64,000 nucleotides of DNA from Armatimonadia bacterium (GTDB lineage: Bacteria > Armatimonadota > Zipacnadia > Zipacnadales > JABUFB01). Every line of letters begins with the position of its first letter. The stretch's first letter is position 1. The notes under the pieces are model-generated. The model was not told where the DNA came from and made no database searches. It saw only the letters and a list, made by a program, of their open reading frames with translations. Below are positions 16,337 through 25,862 of the stretch, piece by piece. A program made the translations under genes and the position numbers. The stretch lies in the NCBI GenBank assembly GCA_039679385.1, contig JBDKVB010000069.1, positions 1 to 64,000 of the forward strand, given 5' to 3'.

Positions 16337-17769
16337 GACGCGGAAGTGTCCTCGACGCCTGGTGCGGGTCGGCCGCGCGCTATGAAGTCGCCCGGCTCAT
16401 CACGGAGGGCGGCTTCGAGGCCTATGCGGTCGGTGGCGCAGTGCGCGATGCACTGATGGGCCGGGACCCTCACGACTGGGACCTGCTTGCCCCTCAGGCG
16501 GCGCGGCTTGCCCGGCATCTGGCGGCTCATCTGCGGGCCACCCTCGTCACCTTGCACCCCGATCCACCGACCTTCCGCCTGGTCTTCGATCCGCACGGCG
16601 AGGCCCGTGAAGAGATCGACCTGTGCGCACCCCGGGGCGCTTCCCTGCGAGAGGACCTTCTCGCGCGCGACTTCACGATCAACAGCATCGCCTGGCGCAT
16701 CGGCACCGATGAGGAGGCCATCCTCGATCCTGCGGAGGGCGCCGCCGACATCAAGGCTCGTGTGGTGCGTGCGAACTCCCTCGATGTCCTGCGACGCGAC
16801 CCTCTGCGCTGCCTGCGGGCCTTCCGCCTGGCGGCGGAGTTGCGCTTCTCCATCGAGCCGGAGACGATGGAATGGATTGTCGGGGCCGCCGAGGGAGTTG
16901 AGAAGGTGGCGGGCGAACGTCTTGGCACCGAGTTCGTGCGGCTGGTCGCGCAGCCCGGCCTGGCATACTGGCTCCAGCAGGTTGATTCCGCCGGCGTGCT
17001 GGAGCGATTCCTGCCCGAGTTCCCCTTGCTCAAGGGCGTCGAGCAGGGCGGGTACCACCATCTCGACGTCTGGGGCCACACGCTTCTCGTCGTGGATGAC
17101 CTGGAGTGCATCCTCAACGGGCCGGAGAGTGTCTTCCCGACCAGCGCGGACATGGTGGGCGAGTACTGCGCGAACGCACAGCGGGTGCTGCGCCTGAAGC
17201 TGGCGGCGCTGTTCCATGACATCGCCAAGCCTCAGTCCCGTGCCATCGTCGAGGGCCGTGTGCGGTTCATCGGCCACGAGACGCTGGGCATGGCGATGGT
17301 CACCGACATCGCCGGACGCCTCCACCTGCCGCGCGATGTCCGTCACACGCTTTCCGCCCTGACGCACTGGCACATGCGGCCCATCATGCTTGTTGACCAG
17401 ACGAGCGAGCCCTCCGTGAGTGCCGTCCGCAGGCTCCTTCGGGACTGTGATCCTGATGGCGTCGGCGTTGTGGTCCTGGCGGCCGCCGATCTGCTGGCCT
17501 GTCGCGGACCGGCCACGGATCCCGCCGAGCAGTGGCAACGTTTGCGAACCCTCGACCACATGCTGGCCGACTACCGGGACTGGAGCCGGGGTCAGCAGTT
17601 CCAACCTCTCCTGCGGGGCCGCGATCTGGTGCAGGAGTTGGGGCTCGAGCCGGGGCCTCAGTTCTCTGTACTTCTGAACGCTATCGAGCAGGCGCAACTG
17701 GAGGGAACGGTCCGCACTCGAGAGGAAGCCCTGGAGATGGCTCGGAGGCTGCTGCGCGATGGCATCTAG
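16333..17769 (+). CDS. tRNA nucleotidyltransferase with HD domain (candidate CC-adding enzyme)
   Basis: The GTG at 16333 overlaps the upstream stop (GTGA) and gives 478 residues; the frame runs open further upstream but only as a shadow of the membrane protein gene. The nucleotidyltransferase head has GGAVRD at 34-39, metal ligands D48 and D50 (DWDLLA), then a short DLCAPRGASLREDLLARDF joining the second and third motifs. It therefore lacks the long flexible loop. RRDPLRCLRAFRL replaces the usual E/D-D-x-x-R. An HD phosphohydrolase motif is at H295-D296 (LFHDIAKP). Loss of the flexible loop is the known mark of CC-adding enzymes, and a loop-bearing paralogue lies at 8025-9293. CC-addition is therefore inferred. 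Confidence 0.8.
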   Translation: MRRGSVLDAWCGSAARYEVARLITEGGFEAYAVGGAVRDALMGRDPHDWDLLAPQAARLARHLAAHLRATLVTLHPDPPTFRLVFDPHGEAREEIDLCAPRGASLREDLLARDFTINSIAWRIGTDEEAILDPAEGAADIKARVVRANSLDVLRRDPLRCLRAFRLAAELRFSIEPETMEWIVGAAEGVEKVAGERLGTEFVRLVAQPGLAYWLQQVDSAGVLERFLPEFPLLKGVEQGGYHHLDVWGHTLLVVDDLECILNGPESVFPTSADMVGEYCANAQRVLRLKLAALFHDIAKPQSRAIVEGRVRFIGHETLGMAMVTDIAGRLHLPRDVRHTLSALTHWHMRPIMLVDQTSEPSVSAVRRLLRDCDPDGVGVVVLAAADLLACRGPATDPAEQWQRLRTLDHMLADYRDWSRGQQFQPLLRGRDLVQELGLEPGPQFSVLLNAIEQAQLEGTVRTREEALEMARRLLRDGI

Positions 17770-19234
17770 GCCCACACACCTCCCCCGGACAGTGGCATGC
17801 CTGCTCGTCCTCCTTGGGGCGGCGCTGCTCCTTGCCTCGCCGGCCCGGGCTCAGACCGCCACCTTCCGCGTCCTCCGACAGGGAGCGACCTGGGTCGCCT
17901 TCCAATGGGACTCGGTGGCGACGGTGCACCAGATCAGCTACCGCGAACGCCAGAAGGGCCGACGACTCGGCTCCTGGCGGCAGACCGGCAAGCTGACCGG
18001 CTATGCCTACTCCGTCATCAACCTCAAGCCGAGCACCACCTACGAATTCGTCCTCCATCCGCAGGCAGCACCTGGAGAGGCAGCGCCTGCCGACCTGCGT
18101 CCGGTTGCCCTTCGAGCCACCACCAGCCCCGAGGAGCCCATGACGGTAGCGGGTCTGCAGTTGCACCCTCCGAGGCAGTTGGGGGACTCGCAGGTCGCCA
18201 CAACCTGCGCCTGTCTTGAGGCCTATGAGGGACGGCTGTACGTGCTGGAGGTCAGGGGCAAGGAGCTGTGGCTGACACAGGTCGACCCGACACACCTGAA
18301 GGTCGTGTGGAGCTCGCAGCTCCTCTTCCCGGTGGACGATACTCCGCCCGAGCTGGGGGGCGCTGACCTGTGCGTGTTCGACGACAAGCTGTGGATGACC
18401 TGGGAGGTGTGCCCGACGGGTGCCGATGCTGCGGACGCGACCCAGTGGCGGCAGCGCCTGGCCTACTACGACCTCGGTGGCGACAACAACAAGCCCGAGC
18501 CGAGTCGCCTCAGCGCTCTGATGCAGATCGAGCCGCCGAGAGTCGCCGGACGCAGGGGTATCCGCGGCGGGAGCCTCGCGCCCTTTCTGGATCAGCTATG
18601 GGTCTCGTGGACCGAGACCTACCAGGATGCAGCGGGTCGGCCACGGTCACGGCTGTGGGTGGGTGCCTATGACCCGCGCCAGGGGATGGTGCCCGACCCG
18701 ATTCCCTGGATGAGCTGCCCGACCGCCTTCCCGCAGTCCCCGTCCATCGCCAGGTTCCAGGGCGACCTGCTGCTCCTCTTCACCGATGGCGAAGCGGTCG
18801 AGAAGGCCCCGGGCTCGGGACCGCTGATGGCGGCCCGGTTCGACGGCAAGCGGTTCTACGACTCCCGCGTGCTCCGACGGCTTGGCACGAACCTGTGCGG
18901 ACGCGGCATCCAGTACTTCGATCGCTTCTACCTGCTGTACCAGTCCGACGCGAACTATCCGGCCGCCGGTGGTGCCTTCTTCGATCTGGCCCTGGGGCGG
19001 CTTCCTGCCCAGACGGCAGGCGTCGATCCCGGTCGTGATGCCTTCCTGTCCGCCATCCCCTATGTGGCCGACATGAAGCAGAATCGCAGCCCGGACGTGA
19101 CTGCACTGGACGACTCCCTCTATGCGGTCTGGGCGAAGCTGGACGGACCGACCGCACCGGGCAGTACCCCTCGCTTCCTCGGAACCTGGCTGGGCAAAGT
19201 CACCTGGTCCGCTCTATCACCCGAGGAAAGCTAA
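17759..19234 (+). CDS. Secreted FN3 plus beta-propeller-like protein
   Basis: The ATG at 17759 overlaps the previous gene by 11 bases, with GGAGG ten bases upstream. The 491-residue protein has a signal peptide cut after ARA (residue 31). A fibronectin type III-like domain spans about 33-125 (VAFQWDSVATVHQISYRE, LKPSTTYEFVLHP). The remaining ~360 residues look like a beta-propeller: repeated short strands with D-x-LW-W motifs (DDKLWMTWEV, LDQLWVSWTETYQ, DSLYAVWAKL). No catalytic motif was recognised. It is probably a secreted binding protein and ends the operon. Confidence 0.65.
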   Translation: MASRPTHLPRTVACLLVLLGAALLLASPARAQTATFRVLRQGATWVAFQWDSVATVHQISYRERQKGRRLGSWRQTGKLTGYAYSVINLKPSTTYEFVLHPQAAPGEAAPADLRPVALRATTSPEEPMTVAGLQLHPPRQLGDSQVATTCACLEAYEGRLYVLEVRGKELWLTQVDPTHLKVVWSSQLLFPVDDTPPELGGADLCVFDDKLWMTWEVCPTGADAADATQWRQRLAYYDLGGDNNKPEPSRLSALMQIEPPRVAGRRGIRGGSLAPFLDQLWVSWTETYQDAAGRPRSRLWVGAYDPRQGMVPDPIPWMSCPTAFPQSPSIARFQGDLLLLFTDGEAVEKAPGSGPLMAARFDGKRFYDSRVLRRLGTNLCGRGIQYFDRFYLLYQSDANYPAAGGAFFDLALGRLPAQTAGVDPGRDAFLSAIPYVADMKQNRSPDVTALDDSLYAVWAKLDGPTAPGSTPRFLGTWLGKVTWSALSPEES

Positions 19235-19397
19235 CCCCACAGCTACCCCTTCTCATCGACCTTTCCGCCTTGTTGTTTACAAAGGGTCTCAAAAAAGGCA
19301 GGACTAGATGCGCCTGATGGGGAACAACATAAGGGAGTGCTTGTGGCTGGGCTATCCGGCGCCTGCACCAGATCCTCCACTTGTGGGGTGAGACTCA

Positions 19398-20057
19398 ATG
19401 CGATCACGCGGCTTCACCTTGATCGAGCTCTTGGTCGTCATTGCGATCATCGCCATTTTGGCGGCGATCCTGTTTCCCGTCTTCGCCCGGGCGCGTGAAA
19501 AGGCGCGCCAGACCTCCTGTACCAGCAACCTCAAACAGTATGCTCTTGCTGCGCTGATGTATGCGCAGGACTACGACGAACGCATGGTTCCTCGCTACTA
19601 CCGGTATGACCCGGCGGTAGCCGGAGGCCCGAACTGGTGCGACAACCTGCTCGTGCCCTACACCAAGAACCTCCAGCTTCGGAACTGCCCGAGCACCAAT
19701 GCCAAATCCTATGGCTATAACCTCGACTACCTGAACTGGCAGCCCCTGGCAAACATCCTGTCTCCTTCCGAGACCGTCATGATCTGCGACGTCAAGATGT
19801 GCGCCAATGCCGGTGCCAACCCGAGCTGGAGCGTCAGCGTCCACAAGCCCTCGGACCTCGGGAGCCCTCTGCCGGTGCCCGCGACCGACGAGGACGCCAA
19901 CCCGTGCCCCGGGGACCCGAACGACTGTGCACGCGCCCGCGGGGTTCATAACGGCGGCTGCAACATCGCCTTCGTAGACGGGCACGTCAAGTGGATGAAG
20001 ACCGGCTCCTTCTACTACAGCCAGAACCCAACCGACAAGTGGTTCGACCGCAACTGA
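19398..20057 (+). CDS. Type IV prepilin-like secreted protein, DUF1559/H-x9-DG class
   Basis: A 219-residue protein with a class III signal: short basic leader MRSRG, then [19 protein letters not shown], cleaved and methylated at G/F by prepilin peptidase. [15 protein letters not shown] follows, typical of Armatimonadota. The C-terminal domain ends with [13 protein letters not shown], the H-x9-DG signature. These proteins are found in very high copy in such genomes. They assemble as pseudopilins or surface fibres, but their exact role is unknown. No pilus assembly genes are nearby. The 163-base upstream gap has no clear promoter. Confidence 0.9.
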   Translation: MRSRGFTLIELLVVIAIIAILAAILFPVFARAREKARQTSCTSNLKQYALAALMYAQDYDERMVPRYYRYDPAVAGGPNWCDNLLVPYTKNLQLRNCPSTNAKSYGYNLDYLNWQPLANILSPSETVMICDVKMCANAGANPSWSVSVHKPSDLGSPLPVPATDEDANPCPGDPNDCARARGVHNGGCNIAFVDGHVKWMKTGSFYYSQNPTDKWFDRN

Positions 20058-20098
20058 GCCTCTTGTCGAGGTTCGAGGCGAGGATACCATTCACTTGT

Positions 20099-20130
20099 GC
20101 AACGGCCCCTGCGAAGGGGCCGTTGCCTTT
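20099..20130 (+). terminator. Rho-independent terminator after the prepilin gene
   Basis: A perfect 12-bp stem (20099-20110 with 20115-20126) closed by a GCGA tetraloop is followed by CTTTG. It lies 42 bases after the prepilin stop codon. Confidence 0.75.
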
Positions 20131-20157
20131 GTCCGGCCGCTCTTGCCACGGCACGCA

Positions 20158-20188
20158 AAAGGGCCCGTGCAGATTGCACGGGCCCTTT
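20158..20188 (-). terminator. Rho-independent terminator after clpC, possibly bidirectional
   Basis: A perfect 14-bp stem (20158-20171 with 20175-20188) with AAA and TTT at its outer ends and a three-base loop. It lies 28 bases past the clpC stop on the - strand and could also stop residual + strand transcription from the prepilin gene. Confidence 0.75.
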
Positions 20189-20215
20189 CAATTCACGGCT
20201 GAGAGACCATCGAAC

Positions 20216-22684
20216 TCAGAAGCTGGTGACGGCGTGCTCCACGACCCGGAAGACCACTTCGCCCTCGGCGTCGACGTCTGCGATGATCTCGCCTCTCTCG
20301 CCTGGAGGCATGCCCAGCACTCGCTCCGCCAGCGGGTCCTCGATGATCCGCCGGATGGCCCGGCGCAGCGGCCGTGCACCCATCGTGGGATCGTAGCCTT
20401 CCTTCACCAGCAGGTCCTTGACGCCGTCGGTTACTGCCAGCGTCAGACCCTTGGCTGCGAGCCCCTCCTGCACCGTGTGAAGCTGTAGGTCCACGATGCG
20501 GCGAATGTCCTCTTCGCTCAGGGCGTGGAAGACGACGACGTCATCGAGACGGTTGAGGAACTCGGGGCTGAAGGTGCGCTTGAGCTCGTCGGTAACCTTG
20601 ATCTTCATCCGCTCGTAGTCGCGCATCCGGGCGCTGCTCGATCGCTCGCGCTCTTCGGTGGTGAAGCCGATGCTCCGGTTCTCGCTGATCATCCGGGCGC
20701 CGACGTTGCTGGTCATGATGATGACGGCGTTCTTGAAGTTGACCACGCGGCCCTGGCTGTCGGTGAGGCGGCCGTCCTCCATGATCTGCAGGAGGATGTG
20801 GAACACGTCGGGATGGGCCTTCTCGATCTCGTCGAAGAGAACCACGCAGTAGGGCCGTCGCCGCACCTGCTCGGAGAGCTGCCCGCTCTCCTCATAGCCC
20901 ACATAGCCCGGAGGTGCGCCGATGAGTCGGGAGACCGCGAACTTCTCCATGTATTCGGACATGTCGATGCGAATGACGGCGTCTTCGTCGCCGAACAGGA
21001 ACTTGGCCAGCACACGCGCCAGGTAGGTCTTGCCAACACCCGTCGGCCCCAGGAACATGAAGGAGCCGGTCGGACGCTTGGCGTCCTGGATGCCCGCACG
21101 GGCTCTCCGCACGGCCCGGCAGACTGTCTGGATTGCGTCGTCCTGGCTCACGATGAACTCGTGCAGCGCGTCCTCCATCCGCAGCAGCCGCTCGGACTCC
21201 TCTTCCGACAGCGCAGTCACCGGTACGCCGGTCCAGGTGGAGACGACCTCGGCGATATCCTCCCGGTAGACGCGAGGAAGGTCGACCTGCTTGCTCTCCC
21301 AGACGCCTCCGGGGAGACGCTCACCCTCGGCCTGGTCGCGCAGCCGCCGTGGCGGCAGCAGATCGTCCTCGTGGCCCTCAAACAGGCTCGTGTCAGTCGC
21401 GGCCGATGGTGCATAGTCCTGCGAAGCCTCGCGTTCCTTGTGGGCGCGAAGCTTCACCCGTGAGCCTGCCTCGTCGATCAGGTCGATGGCCTTGTCGGGC
21501 AGCGACCGGTCGCTGATGTAGCGCACCGCAAGATCGACGGCGGCATCCAGGGCGTCGTCATCGTAGACCACGTCATGGAACTCGGCGTAGCGGTCGAGGA
21601 TCCCGCGCAGGATATCCAGCGACTCCTCGGGGGTCGGCTCGTTGACCATCACCGGCTGGAAGCGACGCTCCAGGGACGGGGTCTTCTCGACATACTTGCG
21701 GTACTCGTCCAGCGTGGTGGCGCCGATGCACTGCATCTCGCCTCGTGCCAGCGCGGGCTTGAGGATGTTGGAGGCATCCATCGCGCCTTCGGCAGCGCCG
21801 GTGCCGACGATGGTGTGGAGCTCATCCAGGAAGACGATGATCTGCCCCTGGGCCGCCCGAATCTCCTCCATCACGCGCTTCATCCGCTCTTCGAACTCGC
21901 CGCGGTACTTCGTGCCGGCCACGAGACTGGCCAGGTCAAGCGCCACCAGACGGCGGTTGTTGAGCAGATCGGGAACGTCGCGCTCGGCGATGCGCTGGGC
22001 GAGCCCCTCGGCGATGGCCGTCTTGCCCACACCGGCTTCTCCGATGAGGCAGGGGTTGTTCTTCGTGCGCCGGCACAGGATCTGGATGACCCGCTCCATT
22101 TCCTTCTCACGGCCGACGATCGGGTCAAGCTCGCCCTCGCGGGCCAGGGAGGTCAAGTCGCGGCTATAGTGGTCCAGATTCGGGGTCTTGCTCTTCTTCT
22201 GGGGCTCGCGCTCTCCCTGACGCCCATTATGGGAGGCGAGACGCTGGCTGGCCATCTCGGCGACAATATGACGGACCTGCGCCAGGTCGGCGCCGTAGTT
22301 GCGCAGGAGCCGGTAGGCAGGGCCCTTGCCCAGTCGCAGCAGACCCAAGAGCAGGTGCTCAGTTCCAATATAGGGATCGCCCAGGGTCCGCGCCTCGGCG
22401 TAGGCGAGTTGGATGACCTGCTGGGCTTCCGGTGTGAAGGCTAGCTCGTTGTTGACCTCACCACCGCGACCAACTTCCATCTGCTGATCGAGGTCTGCAC
22501 GGAGACGGTCAACATTGGCGCCAAGGTGCGCAAGCGCCTCGACGGCATTCCCCTCGCCCAGCCTCAAGAGCCCGAGCAGCAGGTGCTCGGTCCCGATGAG
22601 CTGGACATGAGTTCGCGTCGCCTCGGAGTGCGCGAGCAACACGGCGCGCCGAGCACGACTCGTGAAACGTTGCCACATTTCCAT
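20216..22684 (-). CDS. clpC: ATP-dependent Clp protease ATPase subunit ClpC
   Basis: An 822-residue AAA+ unfoldase that feeds substrates to ClpP. It has a double Clp N-domain (RFTSRARRAVLLAHSEA; IGTEHLLLGLLRLG twice). AAA module 1 has Walker A lysine K221 (GEAGVGKT), a UVR/coiled-coil middle region typical of ClpC rather than ClpB follows, and AAA module 2 has K552 (GPTGVGKT). The first ATG follows AGGAGGG by 11 bases. mcsA, mcsB and ctsR are absent next to it, so the Firmicutes-type repressor operon is not present here. ilvE lies upstream in the same direction with a 226-base gap. Confidence 0.95.
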   Translation of the reverse strand: MEMWQRFTSRARRAVLLAHSEATRTHVQLIGTEHLLLGLLRLGEGNAVEALAHLGANVDRLRADLDQQMEVGRGGEVNNELAFTPEAQQVIQLAYAEARTLGDPYIGTEHLLLGLLRLGKGPAYRLLRNYGADLAQVRHIVAEMASQRLASHNGRQGEREPQKKSKTPNLDHYSRDLTSLAREGELDPIVGREKEMERVIQILCRRTKNNPCLIGEAGVGKTAIAEGLAQRIAERDVPDLLNNRRLVALDLASLVAGTKYRGEFEERMKRVMEEIRAAQGQIIVFLDELHTIVGTGAAEGAMDASNILKPALARGEMQCIGATTLDEYRKYVEKTPSLERRFQPVMVNEPTPEESLDILRGILDRYAEFHDVVYDDDALDAAVDLAVRYISDRSLPDKAIDLIDEAGSRVKLRAHKEREASQDYAPSAATDTSLFEGHEDDLLPPRRLRDQAEGERLPGGVWESKQVDLPRVYREDIAEVVSTWTGVPVTALSEEESERLLRMEDALHEFIVSQDDAIQTVCRAVRRARAGIQDAKRPTGSFMFLGPTGVGKTYLARVLAKFLFGDEDAVIRIDMSEYMEKFAVSRLIGAPPGYVGYEESGQLSEQVRRRPYCVVLFDEIEKAHPDVFHILLQIMEDGRLTDSQGRVVNFKNAVIIMTSNVGARMISENRSIGFTTEERERSSSARMRDYERMKIKVTDELKRTFSPEFLNRLDDVVVFHALSEEDIRRIVDLQLHTVQEGLAAKGLTLAVTDGVKDLLVKEGYDPTMGARPLRRAIRRIIEDPLAERVLGMPPGERGEIIADVDAEGEVVFRVVEHAVTSF

Positions 22685-22910
22685 GGAGCGACGAACCCTC
22701 CTGTTATCCCACCACGCGGTTCAGATTCTTCTCGCGACCCACACAGCCTGCACCTGAAACTGTGTTATATAACGTTTCCCCGAGGCGAGGAGGTTCCGCC
22801 CTGGGACCAGTCCCCGGGGCCGCGTCTCCACGGCCCCAGGTTGTCCCACCAGATCTGCCGTGGCAAGGCCTCTCTGCAACCTGCATGCCCGGCCCGGCGG
22901 GAGCTCGCTA

Positions 22911-23786
22911 CTACTTTATCGGCGTCCCTTCGGCATACGTGAGTTCCTGGTACCGCTTCCTTAGACGCTGGGTGATCGGTCCTGGTTTCCCGTTTGCGAT
23001 GGGTCTGCCGTCAACCTTAACACCCGGCACAACCTCGGCCGCCGTGCCCGTGATGAAGAACTCGTCGGCGTTGTACAGGTCATGGAGCCGGAACATCTCC
23101 TCGCGCACCTCAAGCCCCTCGGCCTCGGCGAGCTCCATGATGGTCATGCGGGTGATGCCACCCAGGTTACCAAGGTGCAGCGGCGGGACGATCAGAGCGT
23201 TGCCCTTGACGATGAACAGATTGTCGCCCGTGCATTCTGATACATACCCATCCGCGGTCAACATAATGCCTTCCGGCACGCCTGCCTGGATGGTTTCGAT
23301 CTTGGCCAGGATGTTGTTCAGGTAGTTGAGCGACTTCATGGCCGGATCGAGGGTCTGCGGGGAGTTCCGGCGGGTCGAGCAGGTGATGAGCTCGAGACCC
23401 TTCTGGTAGAACTCCTCCGGGTACATCTGGATCGACGCCGCGATGACGAAGATCGTCGGCGTGGTGCACTTGCGAGGGTCAAGACCCAGATCGCCGTCGC
23501 CGCGGGTGACTACCAGGCGAATGTAGGCGTCGGTGAGGTTGTTGGCGGCGCAGGTGTCGCAGACCGCCTTGCACATCTCTTCCTTGGAGATCGGGATGTT
23601 GATCATGAGCGTATGTGCTCCGGCGTAGAGCCGGTCAATGTGCTGTTCGAGCCGGAACACGCGGCCGTTGTAGGCCCTGATCCCCTCGAACACGCCGTCG
23701 CCATACAGCACTCCGTGATCGAACACGGACACCGTCGCCTGCTCCTGCGGAACAAGCTTCCCGTTCAGGTAGATCATGAGAGACAT
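22911..23786 (-). CDS. ilvE: Branched-chain amino acid aminotransferase
   Basis: The ATG at 23786 (MSLMIYLNGKLVP) follows AGGTGG by 8 bases; an earlier GTG is less likely. The 291-residue fold-type IV PLP enzyme has YGDGVFEGIRAYNG, the PLP lysine K151 (AMKSLNYLNNILAK) and EGIMLTADGYVSECTGDNLF. It reversibly transaminates Val, Leu and Ile with 2-oxoglutarate. D-amino acid transaminases and aminodeoxychorismate lyases share the fold, but the FEGIRAY and GITR motifs favour IlvE. Confidence 0.92.
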   Translation of the reverse strand: MSLMIYLNGKLVPQEQATVSVFDHGVLYGDGVFEGIRAYNGRVFRLEQHIDRLYAGAHTLMINIPISKEEMCKAVCDTCAANNLTDAYIRLVVTRGDGDLGLDPRKCTTPTIFVIAASIQMYPEEFYQKGLELITCSTRRNSPQTLDPAMKSLNYLNNILAKIETIQAGVPEGIMLTADGYVSECTGDNLFIVKGNALIVPPLHLGNLGGITRMTIMELAEAEGLEVREEMFRLHDLYNADEFFITGTAAEVVPGVKVDGRPIANGKPGPITQRLRKRYQELTYAEGTPIK

Positions 23787-23862
23787 CCGAAAAACCACCT
23801 ATCGCAGCGGCATAGTAAGCTCCCGGGCGCGCCCCGGTGTGCTTGTAGTGATTGGATTTCAA

Positions 23863-23891
23863 AGTATAGCACAGGGGGTTGCCACACGCAA
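23863..23891 (-). promoter_or_regulatory. Sigma-70 promoter of ilvE
   Basis: On the - strand TTGCGT (23886-23891) and TATACT (23863-23868) are 17 bases apart, leaving a leader of about 70 bases before the ilvE ATG. Confidence 0.65.
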
Positions 23892-23987
23892 AGGAGGGCT
23901 CCGCGGTGGCACTCCTTGCTTGCGGCAAGCCCTGCGCCTTCTTCGTTGCTGTCCGTATCGTCCCCGCGGCAGACTGCGATAAGGTGC

Positions 23988-24800
23988 CTACCGGGCAGCG
24001 CCGTAAAGGGTGCATACGAGGTCGGCGGCGGCCACTCCATCGGCCGCTTCGCCTTCCACGGTCAGGTCGTTCAGCCGTCGGATCGTGGGCACTCGTGACG
24101 CGCCCTCTGCCTGCTGGAGCGTCTGGAACCGCATCCTGAGGCGGATCGGGCCTTCCGGGCAGTACGGTGCGACCTCGGCTCGGCGCTCCAGGGCCAGCTT
24201 GACCCCGTCGCGGATCCGCTGGTGAGCTTCCGCGAGTGCCAGCAGCCTGATGCACTGACGGCCGTAGGCGCTCTTCACTGCTGCCGTCCCCATCCTCGGG
24301 CTGATGACCCGCAGGACCTCCTGGCACAGCGCCTCGTCACCGCTGGCGAAGACCAGGGGGACGCCGAAGCGGCCGGCATGGGCTGCGCTGATGGCGCTCT
24401 CGCCGACCTCGACGTCGTTGTACCATAGGCGGCGCACTACCCCTGTCATGGTGTGGGCGATCGTGCCGCCGGGTGTCAGGGACTTGGCATGGTAGCCGAT
24501 GAGCAAGGCCGCATCGAAGGTCTCGTCGATGCCCTCCATCATGCGACCGGTAGCGGTCCAGCCCTGGATCACCTCGGCCGGCCCCGGCATCTTCTCGGGC
24601 AGCAGATTGTTGGCGGTTCCGTGGGCATCCCGCACGACGATCTGCGTCGCACCGGCGGCCAGCGCACCTTCGACCGCCGCATTGACGTCGGCCGTCATGA
24701 GTTCGCGGGCACGCCCGAAGTCGCGGTCGTCGGTCTCCGTCATGGCTGCGTTCGGGAGTCCGGAGATGCCCTCCATGTCAGCGGAGATGAATACCTTCAT
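23988..24800 (-). CDS. M55-family D-aminopeptidase (DppA-like)
   Basis: The ATG at 24800 follows GGGAGG by 6 bases and yields 270 residues starting MKVFISADMEGISG. Zinc-site residues D8, E10, H60 (RDAHG) and H104 (GYHAKS), with a Glu at 134, match the B. subtilis DppA pattern closely. DppA is a self-compartmentalising decamer that hydrolyses D-Ala-containing dipeptides, probably recycling wall peptides. No dpp transporter is adjacent. A separate D-aminoacylase-like gene lies 20 kb away. The longer frame upstream to 24902 is not supported. Confidence 0.9.
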   Translation of the reverse strand: MKVFISADMEGISGLPNAAMTETDDRDFGRARELMTADVNAAVEGALAAGATQIVVRDAHGTANNLLPEKMPGPAEVIQGWTATGRMMEGIDETFDAALLIGYHAKSLTPGGTIAHTMTGVVRRLWYNDVEVGESAISAAHAGRFGVPLVFASGDEALCQEVLRVISPRMGTAAVKSAYGRQCIRLLALAEAHQRIRDGVKLALERRAEVAPYCPEGPIRLRMRFQTLQQAEGASRVPTIRRLNDLTVEGEAADGVAAADLVCTLYGAAR

Positions 24801-24977
24801 ATTGTGCCTCCCACTAAGTCTCACTTCGGGAGAGGACGTAAGCGCCCCTCCGGGGAATACATCTTCCGTTCCCTGGGCCGCAGGACCTTCTGCCGCCCCC
24901 ATCCAAAGTAGTTATAGGTTCCGCACCCCTTCACCTGAGCTGCGCCGCAGGCAGCACAACGGCACGGAGGCGTACAG

Positions 24978-25727
24978 ATGACCCCGAAGCCAGTCGGTCT
25001 TCCACTGATCGTCGCCCACAGGGGTTCGCCGGTGACGCATCCCGAGAACACCCTCGTCTCCTTCCAGGCGGGCCTTGATACCGGCGCCCTCGCCGCGGAG
25101 TGTGACGTCCACTGCACCCTTGACGGTGAGGTCATTGTTCTGCACGACGACAACCTGCAGCGCGTGGCCTCCGACTCGCGCAAGGTGGCGGACATGACCC
25201 TTGCCGAGGTCAGGAAGGTCGACGTCGGCAGTTGGAAGGGCGCCCGCTTCGCCGGTGAGAAGATCCCGACCCTGCGCGAGGTCCTTGAACTGCTCCGCGG
25301 CAAGCAGCGGCTGAACATCGAGATCAAGGCCCAGGGCATCGCCCACCGTGTGGTGGAGACCGTGCGGGTTGCGAAGGCCTCCGAGTGCGTGAACCTGATC
25401 TCCTTCAGCCACGACACCTTGCGCCGGGTGCGCCAGCTCGCACCGGACCTCCCCACCGGCCTCATCTCGAGCGGAGTGCAGGAGGACACGCCGGAGGAGT
25501 GCCACAAGCTTCTTCGCAGCGCTTTCGAGCTCGGCGTGCAGTTCCTCAGCGTGCACTGGAAGGGGTTGCCCGACTCCCTAATCCACGAAGCCACACTCTC
25601 CGGCCTGACCCTCTGGTCCTGGACGCTGAACGATCCGGAGAGTGTCAGGCGGGAGGCTGCTCGAGGCGCAGCCTCCGTGACGAGCGACGATCCGGCCATG
25701 GCTCTGAAGGCGATCGCGGACCGGTAG
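24978..25727 (+). CDS. Glycerophosphodiester phosphodiesterase
   Basis: A 249-residue TIM-barrel enzyme of the GDPD family, cytoplasmic since no signal peptide is seen. Catalytic and metal residues are H14-R15 (AHRGSP), E23-N24 (PENTL), E41 and D43 (AECDVH), H56-D57 (VLHDD) and the later NIEIK. It releases sn-glycerol-3-phosphate and an alcohol from deacylated phospholipids. It is divergent from the M55 gene across a 177-base gap. A glycerol kinase at 55 kb feeds the same pool. Confidence 0.92.
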   Translation: MTPKPVGLPLIVAHRGSPVTHPENTLVSFQAGLDTGALAAECDVHCTLDGEVIVLHDDNLQRVASDSRKVADMTLAEVRKVDVGSWKGARFAGEKIPTLREVLELLRGKQRLNIEIKAQGIAHRVVETVRVAKASECVNLISFSHDTLRRVRQLAPDLPTGLISSGVQEDTPEECHKLLRSAFELGVQFLSVHWKGLPDSLIHEATLSGLTLWSWTLNDPESVRREAARGAASVTSDDPAMALKAIADR

Positions 25728-25747
25728 GAAGCCGATCCGCCCTGGCC

Positions 25748-25777
25748 TTGGTGCGCCCGCATAACTTATGCTATACT
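25748..25777 (+). promoter_or_regulatory. Sigma-70 promoter of the transaldolase-like gene
   Basis: TTGGTG (25748-25753) and TATACT (25772-25777) with an 18-base spacer lie 85 bases before the ATG at 25863. Confidence 0.55.
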
Positions 25778-25862
25778 GCTCGAAAAGACCATCTGTCCGC
25801 TGACTTCCGCGGCCCGGATTCCCCTCGCCGGGCCGACTTGTTGACATGAGGAGCGAGGATTG

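Noticed and set aside
20158-20188. Small RNA gene between prepilin and clpC
   Set aside because: The hairpins are fully explained as terminators of the two convergent genes, and no separate promoter was seen.
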